DNA of 64,000 nt from Brachyhypopomus gauderio (Eukaryota; Chordata; Actinopteri; Gymnotiformes; Hypopomidae): contig NC_135213.1 of the NCBI RefSeq assembly GCF_052324685.1, positions 40,230,200 through 40,294,199 of the forward strand, given 5' to 3'. Numbering within the stretch: position 1 is the first letter of the stretch; the number at the start of each line of letters is the position of its first letter. The notes beneath the pieces were generated by a model, which worked only from the letters and a program-made list of their open reading frames with translations, was not told the DNA's origin and made no database searches. A program made the position numbers and the translations under genes. Shown in pieces: positions 1 to 12,000 of this stretch.

Positions 1-1066
1 GTTTATTCACAGTTGTGGGTTAAGGTGAGCCAGGGATCACCTGACGTCTGGACTCAGTCCTGGGCCATTTATTATACACAGGACATCAGTGGGCCAAAAC
101 GATGGCTGACCGCAGCTACCAGTGGGATAACTTTTGCTTTGTCTCTGATGGACCAACAGAGGGCCAGTAACATATTGTTATTGAGGATCTATTTATTATT
201 CAAAATTATTATAATGACAATAATGTGCTTGCTTGTGGACTACATATCTGCTAAGTCTACATGTTGCAGATTTTATTTTTTGTCAGTGTATCCCTTTTAC
301 ATGAATCGTGAAAACTATATCAAAGCTATATTGTTCGAAGTGAAACTTTAATCTACACTATGTGCTGGGCATAACAATGTTTAGTCACTGATGAAAGAAA
401 CAAGCTATATACACAATAGGACTTTACACTCTTACACAGTTATTGACAAATGAGCACATTTTGTTCATTGAGAGAAGTTCAGGTTGAAATTCTTTTCATA
501 ATAGTTTATAATGTTAAAATATTACCCTCTGAGCTGTCTTGCTGAATTTGAGTGTAGCCTACATTATGATTTAAGTACTAAGAAACGCCTTGGCACAAAA
601 CAGTCGGCCTAATAACAGTGTAAACAATTTTTTTGCCCTAAAATATCAAGAGTGGGCAACTGTGGAGGATATTTTGTAGTAGGAGGGGTGGTGTAACACA
701 CTCACACGTCCCCTCCCTCCTGCAAGCATCGCGTGCGAGTGAAGCTCGAGCTCCTGCCTGTGATAAGAGCTGCAGGAGGGTTTTAACTCCTCACCAACAC
801 TGGAGCTCCGTGTCAGTTACCTTCAACCAGGACGCCTACCACAACCAACATAAAGACCACACACGTGCCACCAAAAACACCATTATTTTATATTTTAAAG
901 GCGTTTAGAAAATTGCTCAATATTGCTATATGAACAATTGTGCCTAGTCCTAAACTGGTAACAATGAAATAACTAGTCCATTAAAATCGTAGACTATAAA
1001 CTATAGACTATAAACTAATGATTTGAGTTAAACTACATTTGAACTCAGTCATTAAATGTAACTTAC
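1..1066. other. Presumed intron 1 of the AHR-like gene
   Basis: No convincing exon is seen here. The open frame at 13-351 has no recognisable domain. 660-760 is locally GC-rich and carries the XRE match; the rest is AT-rich unique-looking sequence. Confidence 0.4.
729..738 (+). promoter_or_regulatory. Candidate xenobiotic response element (XRE)
   Basis: The ten bases TCGCGTGCGA match the extended AHR/ARNT consensus TNGCGTG(A/C)(G/C)A at every position. The site lies about 330 bp inside the presumed first intron of the AHR-like gene. AHR-family genes, notably the repressor AHRR, are known to carry functional XREs in intron 1, so autoregulation is conceivable. Only the match is observed; function is inference. 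Confidence 0.35.
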
Positions 1067-1122
1067 TGCTTCTGGACAGGTTTCTTCCTCTTCTTGCCAG
1101 CATATCTGTCGTTATCCAACAT
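1067..1122 (-). CDS. Putative first coding exon of an aryl hydrocarbon receptor (AHR) family gene, partial
   Basis: On the minus strand an ATG at 1122-1120 opens an 18-codon stretch reading MLDNDRYAGKKRKKPVQK, which ends in a textbook donor (GTAAGT at 1066-1061) with phase 2. The Y-A-x-K-K-R-K-K-P-V-Q-K signature is the basic N-terminal/nuclear-localisation segment that precedes the bHLH domain of AHR and AHR repressor proteins, and in those genes the first coding exon also stops just after PVQK. AHR proteins are ligand-activated bHLH-PAS transcription factors that bind XRE sites with ARNT. The bHLH and PAS exons would lie left of the window, so 1-1066 would be intron 1. The paralogue (ahr1, ahr2 or ahrr) cannot be decided from 18 residues. 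The identification is inference from a short motif plus splice context. Confidence 0.62.
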
Positions 1123-2258
1123 GTTGACGTCTCGTGAGTCTCGCTACTGAGATCTGCGACTGAGACTAGTACGGTGTCCAGATGTGGACGAGTGTCCAGA
1201 TGTGTCCAGTGTCCAGACCACTGAACGTCCCCAGTCTTTAGTCTCCTTTAGCTCAACACTGTCAAGGTGAGCGCATTGCCGATAGATTTACTCCAAAATA
1301 AAAGTCAGGTGTGCTGGAAAGTAGTTTTCCTCAGACACCCGGGTGTCCTGTGGTGTCAGAATCATGTATATTCCCCTGAAAACACCCAGAAGACTCCTTA
1401 CCGACTAATAACTTCAATAAAAGCGAACCGAACCCGTGGTGTGTGCTGCCTTCATTCGGGACACACTGACAGGTAAAGTGTGTCTCTGCTCGGGGCGTTT
1501 CAGGAAACTCTGTGTTTAAGGTGGGACGTACACAAACAGTCTCGTCCTTAAGGGAAAAAGTCCTTCAACTTTCGGTCTTTATTTTGATCTTGCAGCAGGC
1601 TATACGCTATTATAAAAAGAAGTATACTATAAATGAAGAAAACCTGTACTTCTAGATTATGTGACCTAATGTTTTACTGTTTTTACTTTTCTCTTCAGAA
1701 ACCTGTATTAGCAGGCTGTTCTCTCCGGAGACACATATCATGACTATGGGCTGAACCTCCCAGTAAAGTCATGTAGGTCCTAACGAACCCAGTGGTGTCA
1801 TGAGACGGGTCTGGGCTTGGTTCAGAACAGCAGGGTCGTTCAACTACATCATTAAACTGTCATGGCACAATGAGAATACGTTTCTATAGCCGATAAGAAA
1901 ATATAAAATGTGTGTAACATATGTTTATTACTTAACATAGGATGTATCTAGTAATAAACTAATAGAAATACTGAAACGTGCAAAAAGAAGACCTGAGTAG
2001 CATATGCACAGTTTAACATAAGCTCTCATTTAAATCTCATTTAACTTCAAAACTGGGCCCGTCCAGTACCGTTTAACAACCCCAGACAGCCCGTCCAGTA
2101 CCGATTTCCTTGTGGTGGGTGAATTGTTCTGTCAGTGTTATTGAATGTTATCGGTGGGCCAGACGTGGCAGGAGATGCAGTATAGTGTTTAAATCTGCTG
2201 TTTTCCTCATTCAGCCGCATTAAGTCAGTCAAATGTCTGGTAGTAAATGTTCTGGTAG
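1123..2258. other. Upstream flank of the AHR-like gene, no gene seen
   Basis: 1123-1300 would hold the 5' untranslated region and promoter of the minus-strand AHR-like exon. No other coding exon, tRNA or repeat array is apparent up to the hAT element at 2267. Confidence 0.4.
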
Positions 2259-2266
2259 CTTTAGAC

Positions 2267-2568
2267 CAGGGGTGGCCAACCCGTCATAGACCAAGAGCCA
2301 TTTTTCTTACTGTGTTACGGCAAAGAGCCACGTCGTACATGGGCGAGTGTAAATTATTAGCTGTGAAGACAGTCAAATGCGTGTTTTCCACTACGCCGGT
2401 TTTAAAAGTATTAGCGGCTCGCTAGGCTTGTAAACTAACCGCGCACCACGAAAATGTAGCAGTGTGTCGCCCCGTTTGTGCAGGTGAGCCCGCGGACCGG
2501 CTGGGGAGCCGCATGAAACCAGGCAAAGAGCCGCACGCGGCTCGCGAGCCGCGGGTTGGCCACCCCTG
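2267..2568. mobile_element. hAT-type MITE with 8-bp target-site duplication
   Basis: The 302-bp element begins CAGGGGTGGCCAACCCG and ends with the near-perfect inverted complement CGGGTTGGCCACCCCTG. It is flanked on both sides by the identical octamer CTTTAGAC (2259-2266 and 2569-2576). CAGGGGTGG-type termini with an 8-bp duplication define hAT superfamily (Charlie-like) transposons. It is too short to encode a transposase, so it is a non-autonomous element moved in trans. The perfect duplication suggests a fairly recent insertion. Confidence 0.92.
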
Positions 2569-2576
2569 CTTTAGAC

Positions 2577-3014
2577 GATCTGACTCACCGCTCAGGCTCC
2601 CTTTCCAGAACCCTAGTGGCACATTTCGGTATTGCAGTCACATTTTCAGCTTCCTTTAAATTAGATTTTGAATGTTTGTCAAATTACCACATTTTTAATA
2701 AGTAGCATATCTACCTGTTTTACATTTTATGAATGCGGATACGACTAAACGGTCATATTCCGTTGAGCGATTTTTTTAAATCCAAACTGTCGGTTTTATT
2801 AGTAGTAGGAGTTTCCTCAGTAGCAGTTTTTCCTTCTTCAGCCAAAACATAAAGTCAGGTTAACATCACACATTTACTAATATTACGAAATTGTAATGTG
2901 ATTTTTTTAATTGTTTACATAAATCATGGACACATAAGTCGATCCACCAAATGTCTGATTTCTTTGTTTTTGGGAGGCTGGAATCTGGATAAACTGCAGT
3001 CCCCAGTCTTAAAT

Positions 3015-3107
<93 letters not shown>

Positions 3108-3850
3108 CAATGATTGCCTAATTCACCACCAAAATATTCACTCAATATAGCGACAAAGTACCTAAGTTGTTGTACTGGTGCCGCATTAATGCCATTCACA
3201 AAAATGATGTGTCTCACGCCTCATTTATGGGCCTTAGGACACCAGGGATGTTGTGGTGGGACTCTTGTGAGCCTAATGCACAGGTGAGAGTCTTAACAAC
3301 ACACACAGGGCTTTTAGGCTGCAGTCCAGTGGCATTGTGATGATGTTTCAAAAATGTTTCCTTCCACACCAAGTGGATGCACTCTTATTTGGTTTAGCCT
3401 GATCAAGGTGATCATTGTGAGTAAGATTTTGACACGTGCTGCATGTGGTCAAATTTAGCCAGGAGACTCATGTTTGTAAATTCTTATTAATCTCATCTAC
3501 ACAGGAGACTGGATTTCCCACTTTAAGACTCCTGATTAAAACTGGTGAATACCAGAACGACCTGATCAGGAAGACTGTGGACAACCTGTATCATATTAAA
3601 AAAGACAGAAGACTGCTGAGAAAGACAGAGAGATAGACAGGAAGGAAATGGACATGTTTGAGGGAAAGAGAATTAAACAAAACAAGCAGGAAAAGGCAGA
3701 ACTGAAGAGATGACATAAGCAGCAGATGAAACTGCTGAACGATACAACAGTATATGAGAAACAGCAACTCAAACTTCAGCAGAACGAGAGAGAGCAGAAA
3801 GCGGCCCTTGGGATATAAGAAATATAAGATATTAAAAAAGAATCTTATTA
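2577..3850. other. Intergenic stretch with a long (GT)n tract and a coiled-coil-like relic
   Basis: The main feature is the (TG)n microsatellite at about 3016-3106. An AG acceptor near 3503 is followed by a charged, Lys/Glu-rich frame (3504-3636, continuing with interruptions to about 3830) resembling a coiled-coil exon. It is broken by stops and matches no gene I can name, so it may be a decayed exon or chance. Confidence 0.3.
3016..3106. repeat. (TG)n microsatellite
   Basis: About 45 uninterrupted TG dinucleotides. Confidence 0.97.
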
Positions 3851-3858
3851 CTTATTAT

Positions 3859-4825
3859 TGGGGGTATATTCAACTAAGGATTTTCATAGTCGAATCTGAT
3901 TCGTCTGCTTTTCCCTTTAGTCGACTAATAGTCGAATCGGGTTTATTTTATTTATTTATTTTTAGAGCGCTTTAAACGGTCGTTCTCATTCAGGACTTTT
4001 TTCCTCTTCAAAGTAAAAACCTAAAACACTTAGATAAATGAATAAACACGGTAGGTTGGCTTTATTCAGCTTTTATTTATTTACTTTTTTTTAATGAAAC
4101 GTTAGAGAACATTAACCGTCAGAGCGCATTTCGCATATCGAACTGTCCGTGCAAAATGTCAAAAATATTTTAAATAAAATATGCCTGCCTGAAAATATTT
4201 TAAAAATTGCCACACAACAGCAAAAAAAAATACAAGGAAAGGTTCAAGTAACGGGGTTTAAAAGCAAACAACAACAAAAAATGTTTATAGACCTACTTGA
4301 GACGCACCGCGACGACACGACCGAAACGACAAACATTTTTTTTCGCCTTACGCGTTTTAAATGGTATGCCATGTTGGTTGTTGTCGTGCGAAATGAAAGA
4401 CGTTGATGACATAAGTTGCACTTTACTTTGTTTGATTCATCTTTGTTTTTCAAAATACTTTTGAAGTTTTTTTAGTAGCCATTATAATCTCGGCAGATGC
4501 TGCGTATTCTGTAGCGTGTTCAGCTCCGCTCGTTTGGATTGTGCAACAGCAGGGTGTGATTTATTAATGTGTAGTAAGGAAGATGCCTATTGTTAATGCG
4601 CAAACATCATTTTTTAAATATTTATTAACAGAAATGTGGATGATTTTATTTGACAAAAGGCTATATATAACGAAAACAAAGACATTTCATGTAACAACTA
4701 ATGCTTAGCAGCATCCTTGGGCACCTCCATGCAGTTAGAATGGTACATTCGACTAAGACGTTCATAGTCGACTAGGGGGTATAGTCGACTATAGTCGAAT
4801 CAGCGACTATTGCAGGTCACCCCTA
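3859..4825 (-). mobile_element. Degenerate hAT transposon with BED-finger remnant
   Basis: The element is flanked by the identical octamer CTTATTAT at 3851-3858 and 4826-4833. Its ends are loosely inverted (TGGGGGTAT... and ...GTCACCCCTA), and both terminal regions carry repeated TAGTCGA motifs. Inside, on the minus strand at 4453-4244, a frame reads K-V-K-C-N-L-C-H followed by T-N-M-A-Y-H-L-K, the pattern of the BED zinc finger that starts hAT transposases; the last zinc ligand appears lost. The rest of the transposase is gone, so this is an internally deleted, inactive copy. Strand is given by the BED remnant. Confidence 0.8.
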
Positions 4826-5326
4826 CTTATTATAAGATGAAAATGTGAAATTTCTATTAGATAAACCATTTTAACACCACTTGTAATAGATGATGTCACA
4901 GTACAATAAGATCACAAATGTATGAATAAAACAAATTGCACCATATGCCCATATGCCATAACTTCTCCATCACCATCTCTCATGTTCACACACCGTTCTT
5001 CATCTTATTAACTTCCGTTCCCCTTCTCTCCAGTGTATACCTCCATCTCTCCAAGCTTACCTCAAGCTGCTGCTTACTGTAAATGACAATGTCATCAGCA
5101 GACATCATGGACTCTCCTGCCTAACCTTGTCTGTCAATGTGTCTTTGGCCAAATAAGGACTCAGAGCCTTGATGCAGTCCCACTTCCACTGTAAACCCAT
5201 CCATCATTCCTGCTGCACATCTCAACACCGTCACAATATCTCTGTACTCATCTTGCAACTCCATCACATACTGCTGTGTCACTCCAGTTATCCTCACACT
5301 ACAGCTCCTCCCTCAGCTCCGCTCAG

Positions 5327-5328
<2 letters not shown>

Positions 5329-5373
<45 letters not shown>

Positions 5374-5412
5374 GGTGTGTGAGTGTGTGTGCGTGTGCAC
5401 GTGTGTGTGTTT
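5329..5412. repeat. (GT)n microsatellite, imperfect
   Basis: GT dinucleotides with a few GGGG, GA and GC interruptions. Confidence 0.95.
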
Positions 5413-6905
5413 GTGTGCGATTCTTAAATACTGCACAATTTCATAGCATCTTTCATAATACCATTACATGATAATCTCTCTAATGGCTTATTATTATATT
5501 TGACTTTCTATACTTAATACAAGCCTGCATTGTTCAAATGAGTTTACAGAATCTTTAATTGCACACTGTATGTTGATTCATTATTAAGGTTCCACATCAG
5601 GGTTCTCTGGGTGATTTGTCAATTTCTCTCAGGTGAGCCAAAAAACATGATACATTTCTTTTAGCCCTGTTACTTAAACTTACTTACTAAACAATCTCAT
5701 TACTAACCTGCTTTTTCATGGAGATGTTCTTATGCCTTTGTTTCGGTCTGGAGTTGCCAAGTGTAATCATATAATCCCCCCAAATTATACTGATTAGCAT
5801 TAGCAAGCTAGTCTGCTGCCCTTAACTGGAGGCACTACATCTAGTCTAGACAAGCCTTGTTGTCCTCCGTCTGAGGGACAGCCTGTCCTCCGTCTGAGAG
5901 ACAGCTACCTGTGTACTAAGAGATTCTACTCTGACAAGGTCTTCCCTGGGCCTCCAGAGGTGAAGATCTCTTATCAGCAAGCCACCCCGCTCTGCTCTCA
6001 AAATGAGGGGTGACATCTGCTTCAGATTAACGGGAGGCTGTATGTCCTGAACATTTAAATCTGACAAATTACATAAAAATATCTGTGTTAGAGAAGCATA
6101 ATGTGTTCTTCATCTCAACAAGTACAACAATGACATTATTGAAGAGAAGGTCTGGTCTTCTGATTCTTCTTCCCTTGTGCTAATGTATTCCTCTCAACAG
6201 GATACAGTCAACATGGAGTCTTTCTCCATCTCCACACAACCTTCAAACGCTCAAGTCCTGCAAATCCTCTGGATTCCTGTTATGAAAACATAAAGTGAAA
6301 ACCTTAAAAGTAGAAGAAAAAAATACCTTCATTTTAAAGCATGTCCCCAGGGCAGTGGGCGCGGTGGCCATTTTTGTGATTAAGAGCACCAGAGTTCAGT
6401 CTGAGAGCGAAGACTGACCTTTAATAGGACATGAGTAGACAACAGGTGAAACTGAAGAAACCCCACAGGCCCCTGTCAATCTTTTGGCTATAGTTAAGAA
6501 AATAGTTGTTTGATCTTTGCTTGACCTGCGTAGCTAAACCTATTAGCATAGCCTAGCTAAGACTATTAGCTCACTTCTGAGATTTGTACACGCCTGTTTT
6601 TAATATATCAGCACAGATCTATGGAGAGTGTTAAATCTGCAAAAGGTCTTTAAGAAAAAAGTCTTCATTGTATTCAATCAATTTACATGGAGATATTTTA
6701 ATTTGTCCTGTGATAGTGGCCTTGATGCTCGAGTATGATAAAGGTCTTTACACTACGTATTGTTCACTATATCTGGGGCTTTTTTCAGGTGAAGACTATT
6801 ACAGTTTAGAGGGAAGGCAAGACCCCACCAGGATTATAACAGGTCACAGATTGGTGAGGGAGACTTGCCTCGTTTTTCATTTGACATCACACTTAACTGT
6901 GTCTG

Positions 6906-6907
<2 letters not shown>

Positions 6908-6988
<81 letters not shown>

Positions 6989-7108
6989 TGCGTGTGTGTG
7001 TGTGTGTGTATGTGTGTGTATGTGTGTTTGTGTGTATGTGTGTGCGTGTGTTGTGTGTGTGTTGTGTGTGTGTGTGTTGTGTGTTGTGTGTGTGTGTTGT
7101 GTGTGTGC
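6908..7108. repeat. Long (GT)n microsatellite with TT-interrupted 3' half
   Basis: About 200 bp of GT repeats. The distal half contains regular TATG, CGTG and TTGTG interruptions, giving open frames of Val-Cys or Thr-His repeats that are artefacts. Confidence 0.97.
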
Positions 7109-8759
7109 AAATGCACAGATAAGGATGTGAAAGTAGTAAATAATTTGGTGCCAAATTCTAATCTTTAAAAAAATTTAAATATTTCCAAATAATTTGTCAA
7201 AAAGCAGCACTGGAGAAGCAGGACAAAGAAAAGATTCAGTTAGATTGTTCTGAATTATCTTGTGTGCACCGTAGTTGGTCTGAATTTTAATTCACCTCTC
7301 ATATCCCAAGATAAATACTATGTAGGTATACATGCCTTACTATCAACACTTTAAACAACAGTAGGACCAGAGAGATGCCCACACCATTGTAGCAGGCCAC
7401 TGTGAGACTGAAACATTGAGTTTATAACATAGCATAGTAAATAGACTTGTAGGGTACATTCTACTTTTAGTGTAAGAATAAACAGCTGAAGAGGTGTGAC
7501 ACTGACTACTATAAAACACATTTGCCTACCATGAAATGCAAAACACTCAGGAACAGAAAGGTCAGATTCATAAAGTACATAACAAGCCCACAGTTTGCTG
7601 GAATCAAACATCAGTTTAGAAGACAGGTGAGGGGAATATTAGTCTGTGGTTTGTACGATGTGGGTAAATGGTTTGGTACCAGTTGCTTTGACAGGCCTAT
7701 TGTCTCTTGCCTCCCACGTACCAGAGCTGGAAAATTCTGCCCTAAGAATATGGTTTTATATCAAGATATTTTTAAAGATACTGTGAATATTTTGTCAATT
7801 TACATATATCTATAACCATTCTCATATCTCTATTGAGTACAGGTAAATCTTCACCTCACCTGTCTACACAGAAGATGTGCAGTTTCACTGTGTCTGCATT
7901 CCATGGCCTGTTTTAATTAGTTTTTTATATACAAGCTATCAAGAAACACAGAATTGGGACTGCAAATTAATTAAGATAAACAGTGCTGCATATTAATTAT
8001 GAACCTTTGTAGTCCATCTTAATTTAATCATGGTTTCAAGATGGATTATATATCAAAACTGTTGATATTGACAGTTAGGCTACAGATGTAGCCTAAAACA
8101 GAACTATTCTTATCCAACATTTACTGCTGGCCAGTAGCCAGCATACAAACAGAACACCATTAAACAACCGTGCAGATGCAGGAGTCAGTGCGGACACACA
8201 GAAGAAAAGACCCAATGAACAGAAGTGCAGGAATAAGTGTTGATACCAGAGAAACAGAAACACGGCAGGATACTGCAAGACAATAAGGTAAATGCTGGAT
8301 TAGTGTCGATTTAAATACCGCCCAAATAATGGAGTCTTCAGTCGTTAAAAAACAGATTCCCTGTTACAGCCCAATACAGACTAGTATTGGGTCTCGCCCT
8401 CCATGAGACTTGTTTGTTTGTCGAGCTGTAGTTGAAACCCTGCAGCCCTCCAGGCACAGACTGGGCTGGTCCATGTTTGGGTTTGTAGGCTGTAACATCT
8501 GGGTTTTAAATGTGGTGTGAGGAGCTACCAGTGAAGTGTGAGCAGCAGTGTTCACTAACATTCCTCTTGACTTTCATAAGTTTTAACTAATCAGTCAACC
8601 AGCATGCAGGTAGACTGTGTTTTATATGTAAAATCAACAATAAAGTGTCTTTAGTTTATAATGCCTCTCCTGAACGCCCCCAGCGCATGTGGTTTCGTCT
8701 GCCTGTCACCAGGTGGCGGTATTACACCTCAGCGCTCAACTTTAACCAACGAGGTATAC

Positions 8760-8773
8760 GTTACTATGGTAAC
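8760..8773. promoter_or_regulatory. RFX X-box-like palindrome upstream of faim
   Basis: GTTACTATGGTAAC matches the X-box consensus GTNRCC-AT-RGYAAC at 13 of 14 positions and is almost self-complementary. It lies about 250 bp upstream of the faim start codon. X-boxes bind RFX factors and mark promoters of ciliary genes. FAIM is not ciliary, but in human it neighbours the centrosomal/ciliary gene CEP70. Function is inference. Confidence 0.45.
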
Positions 8774-9021
8774 GTGTGTTATTAGCGTTATTAGCTTGTG
8801 GATGTAGCTGCGCTGCTGGATCTGTCGGTTCTGTTGGTTCCGTTAGATCTGTTGATCTGACCGGGTCGGTTTACTCCTCATAAAACACTCGTTTGTGCCC
8901 CTGTGGTGCCGCTCATAGGTACGTGGCGAGTCCGTTATCCAGCTCCACTCCTGGCTCGGGTGGCAAGGCTAGTTAGCAGCTCGACCCTGATGTGTCGCGT
9001 TTGACGCGGCGAGCTGGGCCG

Positions 9022-12000
9022 ATGTCCGCGGACCGGGAGCGGGAGCGGGACCGGGTCGGGGTGTGGGAGGTGGCGCTGAGCGACGGCGTGCACACCGTGG
9101 AGTTTGAGCACGGCACAACCACCGGGAAACGGGTGGTGTACGTGGACGGGAAGGTGAGGGTCCCCGCCCGGTACACCCGGACACTTTACACCCGAACACT
9201 TTACACCTTAACACTTTACACCCGGGCACGTTACACCCAAACACTTTACACCCGGACACTTTACACCCGAACACTTTACACCTTAACACTTTACACCCGG
9301 GCACGTTACACCCAAACACTTTACACCCGGACACTTTACACCCGAACACTTTACACCTTAACACTTTACACCCGGGCACGTTACACCCAAACACTTTACA
9401 CCCGGACACTTTACACCCGAACACTTTACACCCGAACACTTTACACCCGGACACTTTCCACCCAAACATTTTACACTCAAACACTTTACACCTGGAACCA
9501 GTTAGTGAAGCTGGTTGTTGTAAAAATTTAATGTAAATGTGCCATATATTTGTCAATTGTGATTTTTACACCGCAATCGAAATTTGTCCTCCGCTTTTAA
9601 CCCATCTGTGCAGTTAGAACACACACACACACACTAGTGATTACTAGGGGGCTGTGGTGTACACACACACAAACACGCACACACACACTAGAGATTACTA
9701 GGGGGCTCTGGATCACACGTGTCCAGAGCGGTGGGCAGTTCTAGCCCAGCGCCCGGGGAGCAGTTGGGGTTAGGTGCCTTGCTCAAGGGCACCTCAGTCA
9801 TGGCCTCAGGCCTGGGAATCAAACCCACGACCCTCCGGTCACAAGACCAGTTCCCTACCACCAGACCATGACTGCCCCATCTCATCATTGTGAAGAATGA
9901 TGAGGTAAAGTGTGGTGCTACGTGAGATGAAGTGTCGCGCTACACTGTCTTAATGTTCTGGTTTTCCTGTAAGGAAATCTTGAGAAGAGACTGGATGTTC
10001 AAACTGGTGGGGAAGGAGAGCTTTAACGTGGGCAGCACCAACACGAAGGCCAGCATCAACATCGAGGCCGTGAGCGGCTTCGCCTACCAGTACACCCTGG
10101 AGATCAACGGCAGGAGCCTGAAGACCTACATGGAGAACCGGTCCAAGGTGACCAGCACCTGGCTGCTGAACCTGGACGGCGTAGACTGCAGGGTGGTGTT
10201 GGGTAAGATCCTGGAACAGACATAAGTGTGCCATGTCCATGTTCTGGTCAGTAATGACTCCTGTTCATTTCTCTCCTTCAAGGGCTCCGCCAAGGGCTGC
10301 TGCTTAAGTTCAAAGATGGTTCAGATTTATGGTTTCACTGATTGCTGCGCAACTTGCAGTAGTGTTTATACTACAGTATTATAGCGCATGTGATTGGTAA
10401 CACTTTATTTTCAGTGGTAGTTTAGAGACGATTAATAAACACAATATTGATTCATCATTCAGACCAGAATTTGGATATAGTCAAGTTTACAGTCAAGTGT
10501 AACCCAGTGGTCAGACATCAGAGATCAGACTGATCATCCAACTAACCTTAACCTCAACCAAAACTTAATCCTAACCCTAATCCTAACCCCAACCTTAACC
10601 TCAACTCAACACCCACCTAATATTAATTTTAACCCCAGTCCAAATTTAGACCTAAACAAAATATGTGTGTATTCAAATGCTTCACTACTGATACATTACT
10701 GATAAGAATCTGTTGAGTCTTTAATCATAAATTGACTCCTCAAAATAAATCATCACTCAGCAATATTAGTATTATTACTATAAGTAGTATTGTCCTTCAC
10801 AATACTATTACCACAGAAGGCTGCATCATAAGCAAACATATTGTAGTTAAAACAACAATGGAAGCGGTTTTCCTAGGAATAACAAAGTTGTTGCAATGGA
10901 ATATGTGAAAGAAATATAAAAAATGGTCACTATTTTATGGATGAAGTTAATGTTTAAAACAGAGTTGGTATTTGTTTATTTTAGTAGCATTTTCATTCTC
11001 AGTGATTTATTACCACTGTATTGTGAAACCCAGTCACACCCCAACACTCTTGGCTCAGTGTTGAGGCTATAGGGCACAATCTGAAAATACTCCCTTCACC
11101 TCTCCTCACACACTCTTCCCCTTCCTGCTATATTTAGTAGTGGTTTAGCAGTGTGCTATTATGGCATACACAAATAAAAGCTTACCCTGACATGCCCACC
11201 AATCCTTAAACCTGCTTAAATGTTACAGTTGATGGTAGTAGGATTTAAATGGCATGACTGCTCCTCTTTCTCGTCCTCTCTCCTGTTTTCTCACGCTCTT
11301 TCTCATGTTTTCTCACTCTGTCTCATGCTCGCTCACTCTTGTGCCCTCTTTCCCAGCTGAGTGTAAACGGAGCTCTGTCCAGGTCTGTCCTGTGTTGGAC
11401 CTGTGTCAGGATGAAGCCCCATAGCCAGGCACGGTCTGTGTGGGCACTTGTCCTCTAGGGGGTGCAATTTGATAGGATGGTGGGCAAAACAGAATGGGTG
11501 TTGGTTTACAGCTGGTCTGAAAGAAAAAGCTCTTGGTTGTTTTGCAAATGACGTGGTTTCCAGATACATCTGGGACTTTCCACCCATCCCAGCACTCAAG
11601 TGGAATTTAAATCTCACTGTTTACATGTACATTTGATTGGGCTTTTATTTGTCCCAGGTGTGTTTCGAGTAAATTAATTCTACAAGCCTCACAACTACCT
11701 ATTGGCAACTAACAGGATTTAAAATAAAAAAAGTAGGTTTATAAACCTGGATTCCCAAATAAGCAGCCCCAAATATATTTTATGATCTAAATCTAAGTAT
11801 CAATAAGAATTTAATTACAGTGTTTCATCCAGGGTGAGTGGTGGTGTTTGGGCGGGGGGTGAGTGGTGGTGTGTAAGGGGGGGGGGGTGTGAGTGGTGGT
11901 GTTTGGGCGGGGGGTGAGTGGTGGTGTGTAAGGGGGGGGGTGTGAGTGGTGGTGTTTGGGCGGGGGGTGAGTGGTGGTGTGTAAGGGAGGGGGGGGGGTT

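Larger units (their letters stand above)
4834..8759. other. Intergenic region without recognised genes
   Basis: The region holds (GT)n-rich tracts at 5329-5412 and 6908-7108 and otherwise AT-rich sequence. None of the short open frames shows a known domain or a coherent exon chain. cep70, which neighbours FAIM in human, was looked for and not seen. Confidence 0.5.

Noticed and set aside
13..351. 112-codon frame at the left edge, considered as the end of another gene
   Set aside because: No family resemblance was found, it lies in the presumed AHR intron, and it has no clear acceptor in phase.
2422..2659. Open frames on both strands inside 2422-2659
   Set aside because: They fall within the hAT MITE and its flank and have no domain.
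4149..4406. Plus-strand 85-codon frame
   Set aside because: It overlaps the BED-finger remnant on the other strand, which is the recognisable one.
8969..9556. Minus-strand 195-codon Cys/Lys/Gly-rich frame and plus-strand 179-codon Tyr/Thr-rich frame
   Set aside because: Both come from the 15-bp minisatellite. Only the first 44 codons of the plus frame (from 9022) are real faim exon 1.
10540..10622. Chromosome-fusion scar from the telomere-like repeats
   Set aside because: The CCTAAC units are too few and too irregular; an old transposon tail explains them equally well.
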